From Zygnema cylindricum (taxonomy: Eukaryota; Streptophyta; Zygnematophyceae; Zygnematales; Zygnemataceae), in contig JBBHKE010001647.1 in assembly GCA_037447655.1 (NCBI GenBank), positions 150,089 to 214,088 of the forward strand: a stretch of 64,000 nucleotides of DNA. Direction: 5' to 3'. Shown piece after piece: positions 10,678-21,021 of the stretch; the stretch's first letter is position 1; each line of letters starts with the position of its first letter. The notes under the pieces were generated by a model. That model saw nothing but the letters and a program-made list of their open reading frames with translations, was not told the origin of the DNA and ran no database searches. Made by a program: the position numbers and the translations under genes.

Positions 10678-10967
10678 TAATTATGGGAATTGCTAATCGC
10701 AGAGACGATTTTTGCTGCGCGCAGGTAGATGTCAGAAATTGTACATTTGAAGTACATTTTCGTACAATCTACGTACCTTCGAGGTAAGATTTGACGGTCA
10801 ATCCGTCGAACAACTTTGACTGGCGGAATATTGTAACGGCGGTTAAAAAACTGTCGCGCTTGCGAACGTCGACCGTCATAAAAAAAAAAAAAATCACACG
10901 GCCGGCGCAGGTTTACTGTAACCAAACTGCGGCAGCCACATATAAATAAAATGGCTGCGCGCAGGTA

Positions 10968-11507
10968 CACCGCGCATCGTTATTAGTGTCAAAGTTTAAA
11001 TAGTGTGTAAGTAAATATACCGTCATTGACGCTAATTAAGAATTTGAAAATTACAAAAAAAAAAGGTTTATTCTAATTTCAGTGTTAACGCTAATTTGGA
11101 ACAGCAAAAATGGAAAATTTTCTGTACGATTATATACATTATTACATGTATCCGTACAAAATATAAAAAATCGTACACCGTAGTGAAATTTAAATATCCG
11201 TACATGTCAGACTTATTTACATGTCAGACCAATCCCGTTTCTTTAGCGCACGTTCCTATGCGAACGCGTCCGATTTAAGTCATTTTTTGAAAAATTTTCA
11301 ACTAAAAAGGTACATTTATGTACGGTCTGACATCAACCGTACACCACACTATTTACATATTAATATACTTTCGTTCTGTACGCTAATTTGTACGGAACCT
11401 CAATTAACGTCAAGGAAAAATTAAAATCACGTATACTATTTTTGGAAAAAAATCAAAATTTTAAGAACCCAAATTAGTGACCGTGACACTAATAACGATG
11501 CGCGGTG
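10968..11507. mobile_element. TA-target MITE (CACCGCGCATCGTTATTAG termini), left copy
   Basis: Starts CACCGCGCATCGTTATTAG and ends CTAATAACGATGCGCGGTG inverted. TA flanks at 10966-10967 and 11508-11509. 540 bp, non-coding, rich in GTACGG/CGTAC words. Confidence 0.8.
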
Positions 11508-11751
11508 TAGTTTACTGCAAAAATGAAATCAACTCGCGAACCGTTACATTGAACTTGGACACATATTAAAGGACGACGTACAACATGTGTAAACTCGCAC
11601 GAAACCAAATAAACTTCGTACAAAATAAAAATGCGTACCCGACTACCCGCGTATAAATATCGATGAAACTAAAATGACACGTCGTCACGTCCACGGTGGA
11701 CGTGACAACGAGTCGATTTCATTTTTGCGGCTAACGTGAAGTGATAAACTA

Positions 11752-11817
11752 CACCGCGAATCGTTATTAGTGTCAAAATTTAAATAGTGTTGAAGAAAAT
11801 TTACCGTAATTGATGCT

Positions 11818-11854
<37 letters not shown>

Positions 11855-12303
11855 GGTGTATTCTAATTTCGGCATTATGCTAATTTGGGAACAGCAAAAA
11901 TGGATTATATACGAATCCGTACGATTATATACATTAATATATGTATTCGTACAAAATATTCGAAATCGTACGCCGTCGTGAAATTTAAACTACCGTACAT
12001 GTCAGACTAATTTACGTGTCAGACTAATCCCGGTTTTTGAGCGCACGTTCCTATGCTTGCGCGTCTGATTTAATTCATTTTTTGTAAAAAAAATCTCTTG
12101 AAAAGGTACATTTATGTACGGTCTGACATCAACCGTACACCACACTATTTAAATAATAATATACTTTCGTTCTTTACGCTATTTTGTACGGTACCTTAAT
12201 TAACGTCAAGAAAAAATTAAAGTCATGTATCCTATTTGAGGAAAAAAATCAAAATGTTAAGAACCCAAATTAGTGAATTTGACACTAATAACGATTCGCG
12301 GTG
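11752..12303. mobile_element. TA-target MITE, right copy
   Basis: Starts CACCGCGAATCGTTATTAG and ends CTAATAACGATTCGCGGTG inverted. TA flanks at 11750-11751 and 12304-12305. About 552 bp, homologous throughout and in the same orientation as the left copy. It contains an uninterrupted T-run near 11821. Confidence 0.8.
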
Positions 12304-12881
12304 TACCTGCGCGCAGCCATTTTATTTATATGTGGCTGCCGCAGTTTGGTTACAGTAAAACTGCGCCGGCAGTGTGAATTTTTTTTTTTTATGACGGTCG
12401 ACGTTTGCAAGCGCGACACTTTGTGAACCGCCGGTGCAATAATCCGCCAGTCAAAGTTGTTCGACGAATTGACCGTCAGATCTGAAATTAAAGGTACGTA
12501 GCTTGTACGAAATTGTACAACTACCTGCGCGCAGCAAAAATCGTCTCTGCGATTAGCAATTCCCATAATTAAACCTTTATAAAGAAATATAATCATGTCA
12601 TTCCGTACAGAACCGAGGAAAAACGTATAGTACGTATATAGTACGAGGGTTATATATATAGTTTAAAAAATATATAGTATTCGCACACTTTTGAGCACTT
12701 TTAACTTTTAAGGCTTTTTGTTTATCAGGCGTTGCCGGAAATCGTACGAAGAAGTGACACGTATAAAGGTACAGTAATGTACCTTTTGTACCTTTCACCT
12801 ACCTGTTTTATTTTAAGTGATAAAATGTAGGCTTGTGTTCAAACTTAGGGTATGGTTACATCAGACGAAAAGTGAGGTATA

Positions 12882-13632
12882 AGGGTATGTCCCCATGTAC
12901 TTGTAACTTAGCGAACTTACTTTGTATTTTAGCGCGGATCCGGCGGACCCGCTTTTCAAGTGTCCCTATGTGTAAGAACGTAATCGTAACTTACGTTTGT
13001 GACGATTGTATACGTCGGCAATACCTGTGACGGTTGTCAACGTCTACAATCTGTGTTGTCGGACGTTATTTTTTGGAACTGATTGTGTGACGTCGCATGT
13101 CTTACCGTGACATTGTAGACGTACCGCCTTCCAGCCTGTACTGTTTCACGGTAGAAGAAGATATGCTTTGCCTTTGCGTCGCCTGTCCGCTCGACGTGAA
13201 ATGGCATCGGAACTGGACGAAAACGGACAAAACCAAACAAATTGTGTAATTTTCTTTGTCGTATTAAATGCAAAAGGAAAAAACATAGCGACTTCCGTAC
13301 TTTCCTTTGTCTTTGAAAACCGTGGGAAAAACTTCGAAAATTACGGCACGTGCGAATATGTGTTCCTATTTGTTTATAAAAAATCCCTAGTTTTCAAACA
13401 CATCGCGCATGTGTTTTAAAGATAAGGTTGAAGATGACGTTTTTTGTCGTCGAAGTGGGTCGAAAAACACAAGATGACAAATTATCGTACATCCTAAGTT
13501 CGAGGGTGACGCAAATTGTACTCTACAAATTTGCGATTCCTTCGTACGGTTGGAACTTAGGAAGTACGGCGCTAAGTTTTACAGGAAAACGACAGAAAAA
13601 AGCCCTTACTTATGCACATGGGGACACACCCT
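12882..13632. mobile_element. MITE with AGGGTATGTCCCCATGT termini
   Basis: The left terminus AGGGTATGTCCCCATGT and the right CACATGGGGACACACCCT form inverted repeats. 751 bp, no transposase. Much of the interior is repeated inverted at 45312-46092. 12572-12881 upstream holds nothing recognised. Confidence 0.72.
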
Positions 13633-13800
13633 AGTACAGAATTTTGTAATTTTCCGTACCATGCCGTACTGTATTTTCGTGAGTTTCTTGAAAACAACAT
13701 TACAGAAAATAGGATAACGATTCTCCAAGTATCCGGGAGAAGACGTCGACCGTCCGATTACATTTTGGTCTTCATCTGCGAAGCAATTGCTCCATGCGCC

Positions 13801-13847
13801 TCTGTATTGGTGAACCCACCTCGCGGAGGTGGGTTCACCAATACAGA
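13801..13847. repeat. Perfect 22-bp palindrome with 3-nt loop
   Basis: The arms TCTGTATTGGTGAACCCACC-TC and its exact complement flank GCG. It could form a stable hairpin in DNA or RNA. Confidence 0.9.
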
Positions 13848-16147
13848 ACCAGTCAATTCGTTACACTTGGACGAAAGACACGTGCGTCGATGAAAAATAA
13901 AAATTTTCACACGCCCCCAAAGTCACGTGCCTTCGGACAAGGTGACCGTAAAATCTTTGCCGAAAAGAAATACGGATTTTTCCTGAAAGTCAGCAGAGTG
14001 AAGGAGATCTCTGAGATACATTGACGCGGTACACTTGCGAAGTACACGTGTGAAGTACGCAAGTACGGATTTGCATACGAAAATGGTCGGTTTTCAAATC
14101 TTTGCGATTTTAGAGATTTGATCGTCGACTTACGTGGAACCATTCAAAAAACAACACATGTAAAAACCTATTTACAGACGATACGCGATGTAACCGAGGC
14201 CTGAAATTTTGATGTCCGTACTATTACAGAGACCTCCTGATGTAACCATGCCCTTAATCGTCAAAGATTATTGAACTTCAAAATTTGAATGGAATATCTG
14301 TACGGACGGACAAAATTTATGATCCGTACGAATATATTAAATTGTAAAATATTTACGTGCGTACTATATCATTGTATGAGGTCTGTTGTGTTATTATTAA
14401 GGGAGAGGGAAAGGCGACGACGGTGTAGAAATTTGCAAAGAACCTATGAATGAAACTGGAGGTCCGAGACCCCTGCAATTTGTATTCCGTACATGCACGT
14501 GACGGGCAATAAAAAGAAAAGGGAGTACTCTCCCCCTCATGTTAAAAATTTCACATTCGTGTGGCACGTGCACGGACGTTTTACTATTAGTTGATTAAGT
14601 GATACTAAAAATAAAATCACCTCCCGACGTGATTTCCGTTAAAGTTTTCAAATGTGTTGGAACCGCGTGCCCGTAGGTAGAAAAGAGGAAAACGCCAAAC
14701 TGAGTACAAAAGACGCCAAAAATGGAATACATTCAAAGTATCAAGATGACGTCCATTATACTGTGGTTTTTACAATTTTTTCGTACGGCTGATGATTTTT
14801 CGTTGCAGGTTGAATTTGGGAGGAAATCGACAGAAAAAACCCGATACTCTAATAATGGGAAAAACATTAAATCCCCTTAATTCTTAGATAGGCCAATAAT
14901 GGCGAATCACTTATAAGATGGCACCAAATTTTGTATCGCAAAATTAGTATTGCAGGTTGATGTATTAACTGCAATCTAAAAAGGTTTAAAAGGATGTGCC
15001 ACGTGTCAAAGCAATGGTTGTCATTTTTCTCCAAAATAGCATTTTCAACACAGAAATCTCTTGCCGTATGGAAAATGTGTAGAAACCATACGACCATTAG
15101 ACGTTGGTTTTGAAATTTGAATGTACTTGGTTTTGGCGTCTTCCTATTTTCGACGCACTACCACGTGATACCAGCTTCGCGAAACCAACTCATCTTAAAA
15201 CTTTAAATGAAATCGATTCGAGAGTCCTTTTAAGTTCAAGTAGCACTCGAAAGATATAGGAAAACGTCTTCGCACACGTCGTAAAACATTTTCGCACGAG
15301 GGAAAGTACATGCTACGTAAGGAAAAAAAAATTGCAAAGATCAACGATCTCCACATTCATTCTATGGTCCTTTACGAGCCTTTTCCGTCCCCGCCTCTCC
15401 CTCTCCCCCCCATTGCTCCCCTCTCCCCCCATTGCTCCCCTCTCCCTCTTCATGGGATGAAACACAGCAGTACTGGTATGGAATGAAAGAGCTCTAAAAA
15501 TATTTTTTTTGACAATAGTTCGAGGGTCGATTGTGTAAGAAAAGTCAAAAAACAAAATTGGGAAACCATGGCGTAAAGTTGTGGAATTGGTGACGCCGAT
15601 GATTTCCCAACTGAGCATGACGTCACAATGTCACAAAACCTAAACATGGACAATGTAAAAAAAAAGAAAAATGTATCGAGGGATCAGAAAAACAAGGATC
15701 TCAAGAGGACATCGTGTGGTTAAGAAGCCAACTGAAAAGCATAGAAGGTTCTATTAAACAAGAACCTGGTTTTTTAGGATTTTTTAGTTTTGAATTCCGG
15801 AAAAGCAGGGAAAGCTTTAGGGTTGTTTAGGGTTTTTAAGTTCTGAATACCGAAAAAGCAGTGTATTGCTTCTGAAAAAGCAGTGAAAACTCACATACAT
15901 TCTATGGAAAGAAAACATTCTGAAAATTTAAGATCAGAAACCCTAACATGTAACATGCTGAAACAGAAACAGAAACTGAAACTGAAACTGGAACTGAAAC
16001 AAAAACTGCAACAGTCTGTTTTGCAGTAACATGAATTGGGAGTTGAAACAAAAGGTGTTCTTCTATTTTCACCAAATGAAGTTCGTATAGTACATAGAAT
16101 TTGTTCTATAAATGCATTGATTAATTAACCTCATTAAGCAAGTAAAA
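13848..16147. other. Gene-poor region with a MITE-like fragment
   Basis: 14395-14700 resembles the inner part of the 5344-6257 MITE (GGAGGTCCGAGACCCCTGCA and the GTACATGCACGTGACGGGCA context). The remainder to 16147 shows no coding or RNA feature that I can support. It includes a short purine/pyrimidine patch at 15390-15450. Confidence 0.4.
15958..16012. repeat. (GAAACT/GAAACA)n hexamer repeat
   Basis: About nine GAAAC(A/T) units in a row. Confidence 0.8.
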
Positions 16148-16815
16148 ATGTTTTTTGACAATCTCCAAATTTTGTGTTTAAAAGATATAACAGTTATGGA
16201 AATGGTCAAAGAATTTGCAGAACGAAGCGGAACTGCGACAGAAAAGAAAAAAAAAAAGGATGTGAATTTAGGTTTTCTTAAGCCTGAAAAAAAAAAAACT
16301 GGGCGAGAAAATAAATTTGATTGCTCCCATGCACTCAGATGGTTTACCATCGTGCTTTTTTAATGAAATGAATGTTTATATTTAACAATAGATTATTGAA
16401 CCCAAAAGTATTTGAAAAATCTTACAAGACTGATTTAATAAACTGTAAATTTCCCATTTCCTAGGCCCACACAACCCATTTACTGATCAACGGTTTAATC
16501 AGTTTTTTAATTGGTTTAATCAGTACTTCAATCGAGTGAATAGTAGAAAGTTTCATGAATTCTCCGTAACTTTTCGTTCTCATGCGATTTGAAGGAAGAA
16601 AAAATGAAAAAGAAGTTAAGAAGTTATTATTCAATTTGGAAGCCCAGAGAACAAAGAAACAGGAATTTGTTAACCGTACTGCCCACTTGACTACCCAGAA
16701 TAGGCGAGGTAAAAAACAAATGCCCTTCCTCTCCAAGCTACCCAAAAAAAAAGGACAAGAGAAAAAGATAAAAAAGACGCCACCTTACTCTCCCTCGCCT
16801 AACAACCCGAAATAA
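16148..16815 (+). CDS. Unidentified coding stretch, tail to tail with CCDC137-like gene
   Basis: Three fragments look coding, but I do not recognise the family. 16148-16363 reads KDITVMEMVKEFAERSGTAT then Lys-rich sequence. After the acceptor CATTTCCTAG (16464), a frame reads NPFTDQRFNQFFNWFNQYFN and KFHEFSVTFRSHA. A shifted frame from 16582 continues MRFEGRKNEKEVKKLLFNLE and AQRTKKQEFVNRTAHLTTQN, ending in a basic tail and stop at 16815. The frame change near 16580 is unexplained: an indel, a very short intron, or decay. The gene ends 41 bp before the convergent CCDC137-like stop codon. Boundaries are tentative, and no function is proposed. Confidence 0.35.
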
Positions 16816-16856
16816 GCAAGAAGAAAGTTACAAAAAAAAAAAAAAAAACACCTTTT

Positions 16857-17060
16857 CTATTCCAGTTCCACGAGAGGTTCCGAAAGCTTCGCAGATCCCG
16901 GCCTCGCGTCCCAATTCCTCGCTTTCCGGTACATGCTGACTGCAATTTCCCGAAGCCTCTCATTGGACGCCGCCCGGATTCCCATGGATTCCGGCCAATG
17001 GTGAGCTGTCCCAGATGCTGATGTGGCATGTGCTGACGTGGCGGAAGCAGGAGCTCCACC
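16857..17060 (-). CDS. CCDC137: CCDC137-like terminal exon
   Basis: 67 codons plus TAG after the acceptor CTGCTTTTTAG. An Ala/Ser/His-rich start, then MGIRAASNERLREIAVSMYR and EPLVELE. Confidence 0.7.
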   Translation of the reverse strand, partial: GGAPASATSAHATSASGTAHHWPESMGIRAASNERLREIAVSMYRKARNWDARPGSAKLSEPLVELE

Positions 17061-18704
17061 CTAAAAAGCAGGAAAGGAAAGTGAAGGGAAAAGTTGAAAA
17101 GAGAGATGACATGGGGTGAGAAAAAGGGAGTAAGTGAAGGAGATCAAGTGATTTTGAGGAGTGGGAGGACAAGGGAGGGGAAGAGTGAGAGGAAGAGTGA
17201 GAGGAAGAGTGAGGGGAAGAGGGAGGGGCAGAGGGAGAGGGACAGGGAGAGATAGAAAAGCAAATAAAGGAAAAAAATAATGGAAAAGATAACCCATAGA
17301 TTTTTTTATTTTTTTTCACCAGTGTTGCCTATCGTGACATTTCAATAATCAATAATATCGATTGTTGAACGGCAAGGGGGACCACTAAATTGTTATCGCC
17401 GATAAAATGTTATGCATAGTATCTACTATATGCTATTTATCATATAGTATATGGCATATGGTATATAGTATACAATATGTAAATATAATATTTAGTATAA
17501 AATATGCACTGTCCCGTATCACAATCCAGCCCGTACATTTTGTAACACAAAAGTGCAGTACCCCAAGTCCCAACTACACTGAAGTACTAAAGCACTAAGT
17601 ACAAATATTCCACAATGATTTCAAGGAGGGAAAGCTGACCGTCTAATTGACATTTTTTTGGTAGGATATACGAAATATCCTACATTTCAGTTTTTTTGGG
17701 TATTTGGAAAATTGGCAGGTGATATGGCAAATAAGCGCGAAGTACAAAACCAACTGGAAACAAATATGACCACAAAAAAAATCCCACTTGGAGCTTATAT
17801 GACCTCAGAAGTAAAGGCGCATTAAGCTGTGATGCGTCGTGACAGAGCGTGACAACCCATCACAAATTGGTGACATTGTGGAAGGAGCACGACCGCACGA
17901 GTGAATAATATTAAAAAGCAATGAAACCCTGAACGACCCTTCATTATTGCAATATTTCTTTATTGGTATTGTAAAATATCGCGATATTTTTTTATCGATA
18001 TATCGGACCAATATGTCGGTAAAATATCACATATTTTTATAATCGATATATCGAACCAATTTATCGATTATCTGAGGGTCAAAAAGGGTACATATCAATT
18101 ATCAGAAAGTCAAAAAAAGTAAAGGTACATCGAGCATCGGATGTCAAGAAAAGGTACATATCGATTATTGGCGAGTCAAGAAAAGATACATATCGATTAT
18201 TGGTGAGTCAAAAAAAGGTACATATCGATCATCGGGACATCAAGAAAAGGTACATATCGATTATCGGTGAGAGGTTGCCAATACACAACACTATTTTACA
18301 CACCTTTTTCCGTGGGTTTTGGAGGTTTTTCAGTGGTGCGGTCACGACTTCTCCAAATTTGACTTTCGGTTGGAAAATCTCAAATTCCTGATCTTGCTGT
18401 CCTTTAAGTTTCTTTTTCATCTTTTTGTTTTCCAAGTATCTGCAAAAAAAGAACAACAAATCGGATGAACAATTTACCTAATGGTTATAAATCCTTAAAA
18501 AAAATTTATCGTCTGACCATTTTCTTTTAAAGGCCTGGGCTCAACAAACAAATTTAGTTTAAAGTTTTTTATTTTTTTATTTTTTTGTTTTTTTGGTGGT
18601 TCAAAGAGATAAATATTACCATTTCAAAAAAAAAAACAGGTTAACTTAAAAACATAGTAAAACTAACAAGCGACAAACAAGAAAAGAGAGAGAGNNNNNN
18701 NNNN

Positions 18705-18782
<78 letters not shown>

Positions 18783-20655
18783 AGAGCAGAAAAAAACCCA
18801 TCTTTGTCAATTTCCACTCACTTTTTCTTTTTTTCATTCAATTTGCTCTTCGGTTTCATCGTTTCTCCTTCTTCTTTTATATTTTCCACTCGCAAATCTC
18901 CAATTTTCACCTTTCTCTTCCTTTTCTTCTCTCTCTTCTCCTCCACCACTCCTTCATCCTCCTCCAAATGCCCTCCCTCTACCCCCCCATCTATTGCATC
19001 CCTTCCCCTCTCTCCTGCTATATCACCTTCTACCTCTCCTCGCATATCTCCTCTCTCTCCCTCCACACCACCTATTGCCTCACCTCTACCACTTCCAGTT
19101 TCATCACCGTCCATTTTAACACCCGTTTCCATGCATTCCTCGTTCAGTCTACTCAATTCTCTCTCTCCTCCTTCCCTTTCCAGGTCCCCATTATCTCTCT
19201 CACCTCCTCTCTCTCCATCTCTCTTCTCTCCCGCTAACGAAGCTTCCTGGAAAGTTCCTATGCTAGAAGATAAAATAACCTCACCCTCCCTCACCGATAT
19301 TTTCGGCTCGGAGTTTTTGTCTCTTTCAGCTTTCAGATATGAACCGGATAAACCGTTTCCACTAGCAAGCAAATTTGGCGTTCTTGTGGCATTATTCTGT
19401 TTGAATTGTTGAGAAACGTCCTCATCCTTTCCTTTTTTTGTCTTTTCTGTCATTTTGCTTGTCTGTACATGGACAATTTGACAAAACATGAGCCAGGGAC
19501 GGGGACGAGGACAGGGACGGGGACGGGGAGAGAGGGCGAAGGAGAGGGAAAAGGAAAGAGAGAGGGAGAGGGGGAGGGGGAGGGGGAGGGAAGGGAGAGG
19601 GAATCTCTTACATCTAGTTTTGAAAAAAATTCTTCCGCCGGTTTTTTACCATTTTGTGCTTCATTGAAAGCTCTCTTTTTGGCTGATTTTTTTTTTGAAA
19701 AGATAACACAAAAAAAAAGTATAAATCAAAAAATCGTACCATTAATTCTGTGTACAAAAACGCTGACGGTTTATATTTCTTATATCAGAGGTAGTAAAAA
19801 AATAATAATAATAAAAAAAAAGCATAAAAAAAAAATCTCACATGGCGATTGAATCTGCTTATAATGCCAAAATTTACAAAGAAGATGAATGATAAACTAA
19901 GCAATTGTTTTTTGTTTTTTTCGTTTTCTATGTTGCGTAAATTTAGCTTTCAAATATTTTTTCTTTTCAAGTTCCAAATTGAAAACCATTTATTTTAGCT
20001 ACAAAATGTTTTAGGGTTTTAGTGATTCAGAACTTGATTCGAAATTAGGGTTTGATAATATCTACATCGTTATTGTTACCATTATCAATATCCAAAATAA
20101 TGCAATTTGTAATATTGTCATTAACCTCTTCTTTAAATTCCTCATTACCATTGTCATTATCAATACAAATTTGCAATATTTTCAGCATTTAAGTATCATT
20201 TTTTAGTATTTTGAGTATCTATGTTAGCATTTTCTTCTTTAAGATTGTCTTTTTCTAAGCATTTTCTCCTTCAAAAAAAAAATCTTAGCAATTTCTTTGT
20301 TAAATTTGTCTTTTCTTTAACATTTCCTTCCTTAACCTTCTCTTTTTTCACAATTTCCTTCCTTCAAACTTGTCTTTCCTCTACCATTTCATTCCTTACA
20401 TTTGTCTCAATTAGTAAGTGGTATTTAATGGTCTTAATTTGTCTTTACTTGTCTTTTTGTTTAAACAATTTTCTTCTCACCCGCTTCCTTCTCCCGAAAC
20501 TCCATAACTTTCCGCAATTTCGCGGAAACAGCTGTCAGCTCCCGAGCGCTGGGCGGCGGCGGCAATCCAGATGCTGACGTGGCGCCACGAGGCCGTGATG
20601 ACGTGGCAGCTTGCTGCTGAAGTAGACGTTTCTTATTCCGCCTTTTGGAAACCAT
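16857..20655 (-). CDS. CCDC137: CCDC137-like nuclear/nucleolar protein, complete five-exon gene (~408 aa)
   Basis: Exons in transcript order are 20655-20481, 19682-19612, 19462-18822, 18439-18304 and 17060-16857. All have GT-AG sites and every phase fits. The start is ATG (MVSKRRNKKRLLQQQ), a basic nuclear-type N-terminus. Exon 1 also has LTAVSAKLRKVMEFREKE, resembling the family's FRLREIM box. Exon 2 adds KKRAFNEAQNGKKPAEEFF. Exon 3 is long, acidic and repetitive (Glu/Gly/Arg-rich), then KKRKRKVKIGDLR. Exon 4 carries FEIFQPKVKFGEVVTAPLKN, the diagnostic VKFGEVV block. Exon 5 has NERLREIAVSMYRKARNWD, matching the C-terminal ERxRxxxxYRxxK helix, and stops at 16857-16859. Human CCDC137 is about 290 aa, so this is longer, mostly through exon 3. 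Identification comes from motif order recalled from memory. Confidence 0.72.
17080..17260. repeat. GA-rich tract in CCDC137-like intron 4
   Basis: AGGGAGAGGAAGAGTGAG-type tandem words at 17160-17250. Pyrimidine-rich on the coding strand, upstream of the terminal exon acceptor. Confidence 0.6.
17321..18291. mobile_element. hAT-type MITE with subterminal 36-bp repeats, in CCDC137-like intron 4
   Basis: Begins AGTGTTGCCTATCG and ends inverted TTGCCAATACACAACACT. The right subterminal part (18060-18272) carries about six tandem copies of a 36-bp unit containing GGTACATATCGATTAT(C/T)G. The interior is dense in ATCGATAT words. Such arrays are typical transposase-binding regions of hAT elements (inference). 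Similar termini occur at 22868, 41291, 43165 and 46508. Confidence 0.6.
18304..18439 (-). CDS. CCDC137: CCDC137-like exon 4 (VKFGEVV block)
   Basis: 136 nt. Acceptor TTTTTTTGCAG and donor AAAAAG|GTGTGT. It encodes YLENKKMKKKLKGQQDQEFE then IFQPKVKFGEVVTAPLKNLQ. Confidence 0.75.
18689..18777. repeat. (GA)n microsatellite spanning an assembly gap
   Basis: AG dinucleotides on both sides of ten Ns (18695-18704), in CCDC137-like intron 3. The true repeat length is unknown. Confidence 0.95.
18822..19462 (-). CDS. CCDC137: CCDC137-like exon 3 (acidic, low complexity)
   Basis: 641 nt. Acceptor CCATGTACAG and donor AAA|GTGAGT. The middle is Glu/Gly/Arg-rich and encoded by GA-rich DNA, a likely disordered linker that has expanded from a purine repeat. 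Confidence 0.68.
19495..19605. repeat. Purine tract GGGACGGGGA / GAGGGGGAGG in CCDC137-like intron 2
   Basis: Tandem GGGACG(A/G)GGAC then GAGGGGGAGGGG words. On the coding strand it forms a pyrimidine tract ahead of exon 3. Confidence 0.7.
19612..19682 (-). CDS. CCDC137: CCDC137-like exon 2
   Basis: 71 nt. The acceptor ATCAG follows an A-run and the donor is GAT|GTAAGA. It encodes A-KKRAFNEAQNGKKPAEEFF-SKLD, and its phase links exons 1 and 3 exactly. Confidence 0.65.
20481..20655 (-). CDS. CCDC137: CCDC137-like exon 1 (start codon)
   Basis: ATG followed by 57 codons plus one base (G). Donor GCGG|GTGAGA. 20656-20680 upstream still contains an alternative in-frame leader, but this is the first ATG in frame. 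Confidence 0.7.
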
Positions 20656-20679
20656 TTTTGGAAACCTTCTCAAGTAGTT

Positions 20680-21000
20680 AGGAAGAGGGAAGAGGAGAGG
20701 GGGGAGAGGGGAGGAGGGAGAGGAGGGAAGTGAAAGGAGAAAGGAGGTATAATGTAAGGTTCAGAAAATGCTTTATATTTGAAGTTTTTAACTTTACGGT
20801 GTGAGGAACTAGGGTTAAAGAAACTAAGGTTAAGAAAAAAGGGTTAAGAAATTAGGGTTGAATAAATTAGGGTTAAAAAAACTAGGTATACAGAAATTAG
20901 GGTTTAGAAGATTAGGGTTAAGAACTAAGGGTAAAGGAACTAGGATTAAAAAAGGAGAGTTAGGGTTGACGAATTACGGGTTAAAAAATTGATTCTTTAA
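20680..21000. repeat. GA patch and degenerate ATTAGGGTTAA array upstream of CCDC137-like gene
   Basis: 20683-20745 is GGGAGAGGGGAGG-like. 20800-20965 holds about ten irregular copies of a 14-17 bp unit containing (A)AGGGTTA. It resembles telomere-type words but is not a regular array. Confidence 0.5.
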
Positions 21001-21021
21001 ATAATAACGGTTACAAAAGTA

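Larger units (their letters stand above)
10678..12571. mobile_element. Composite inverted-repeat element with long TIRs and two internal MITEs
   Basis: The outer arms are long imperfect inverted repeats of about 270-290 bp. The left arm (10678-10967) runs from TAATTATGGGAATTGCTAAT to GCTGCGCGCAGGTA. The right arm (12304-12571) is its inverted counterpart. A TA-target MITE sits at the inner end of each arm (10968-11507 and 11752-12303), leaving a 244-bp core (11508-11751). No transposase is encoded. A related copy lies at 43262-44968. Confidence 0.7.

Noticed and set aside
20800-20965. TTAGGGTTAA-like words as a telomere
   Set aside because: Unit length and sequence vary, so it is not a canonical array.
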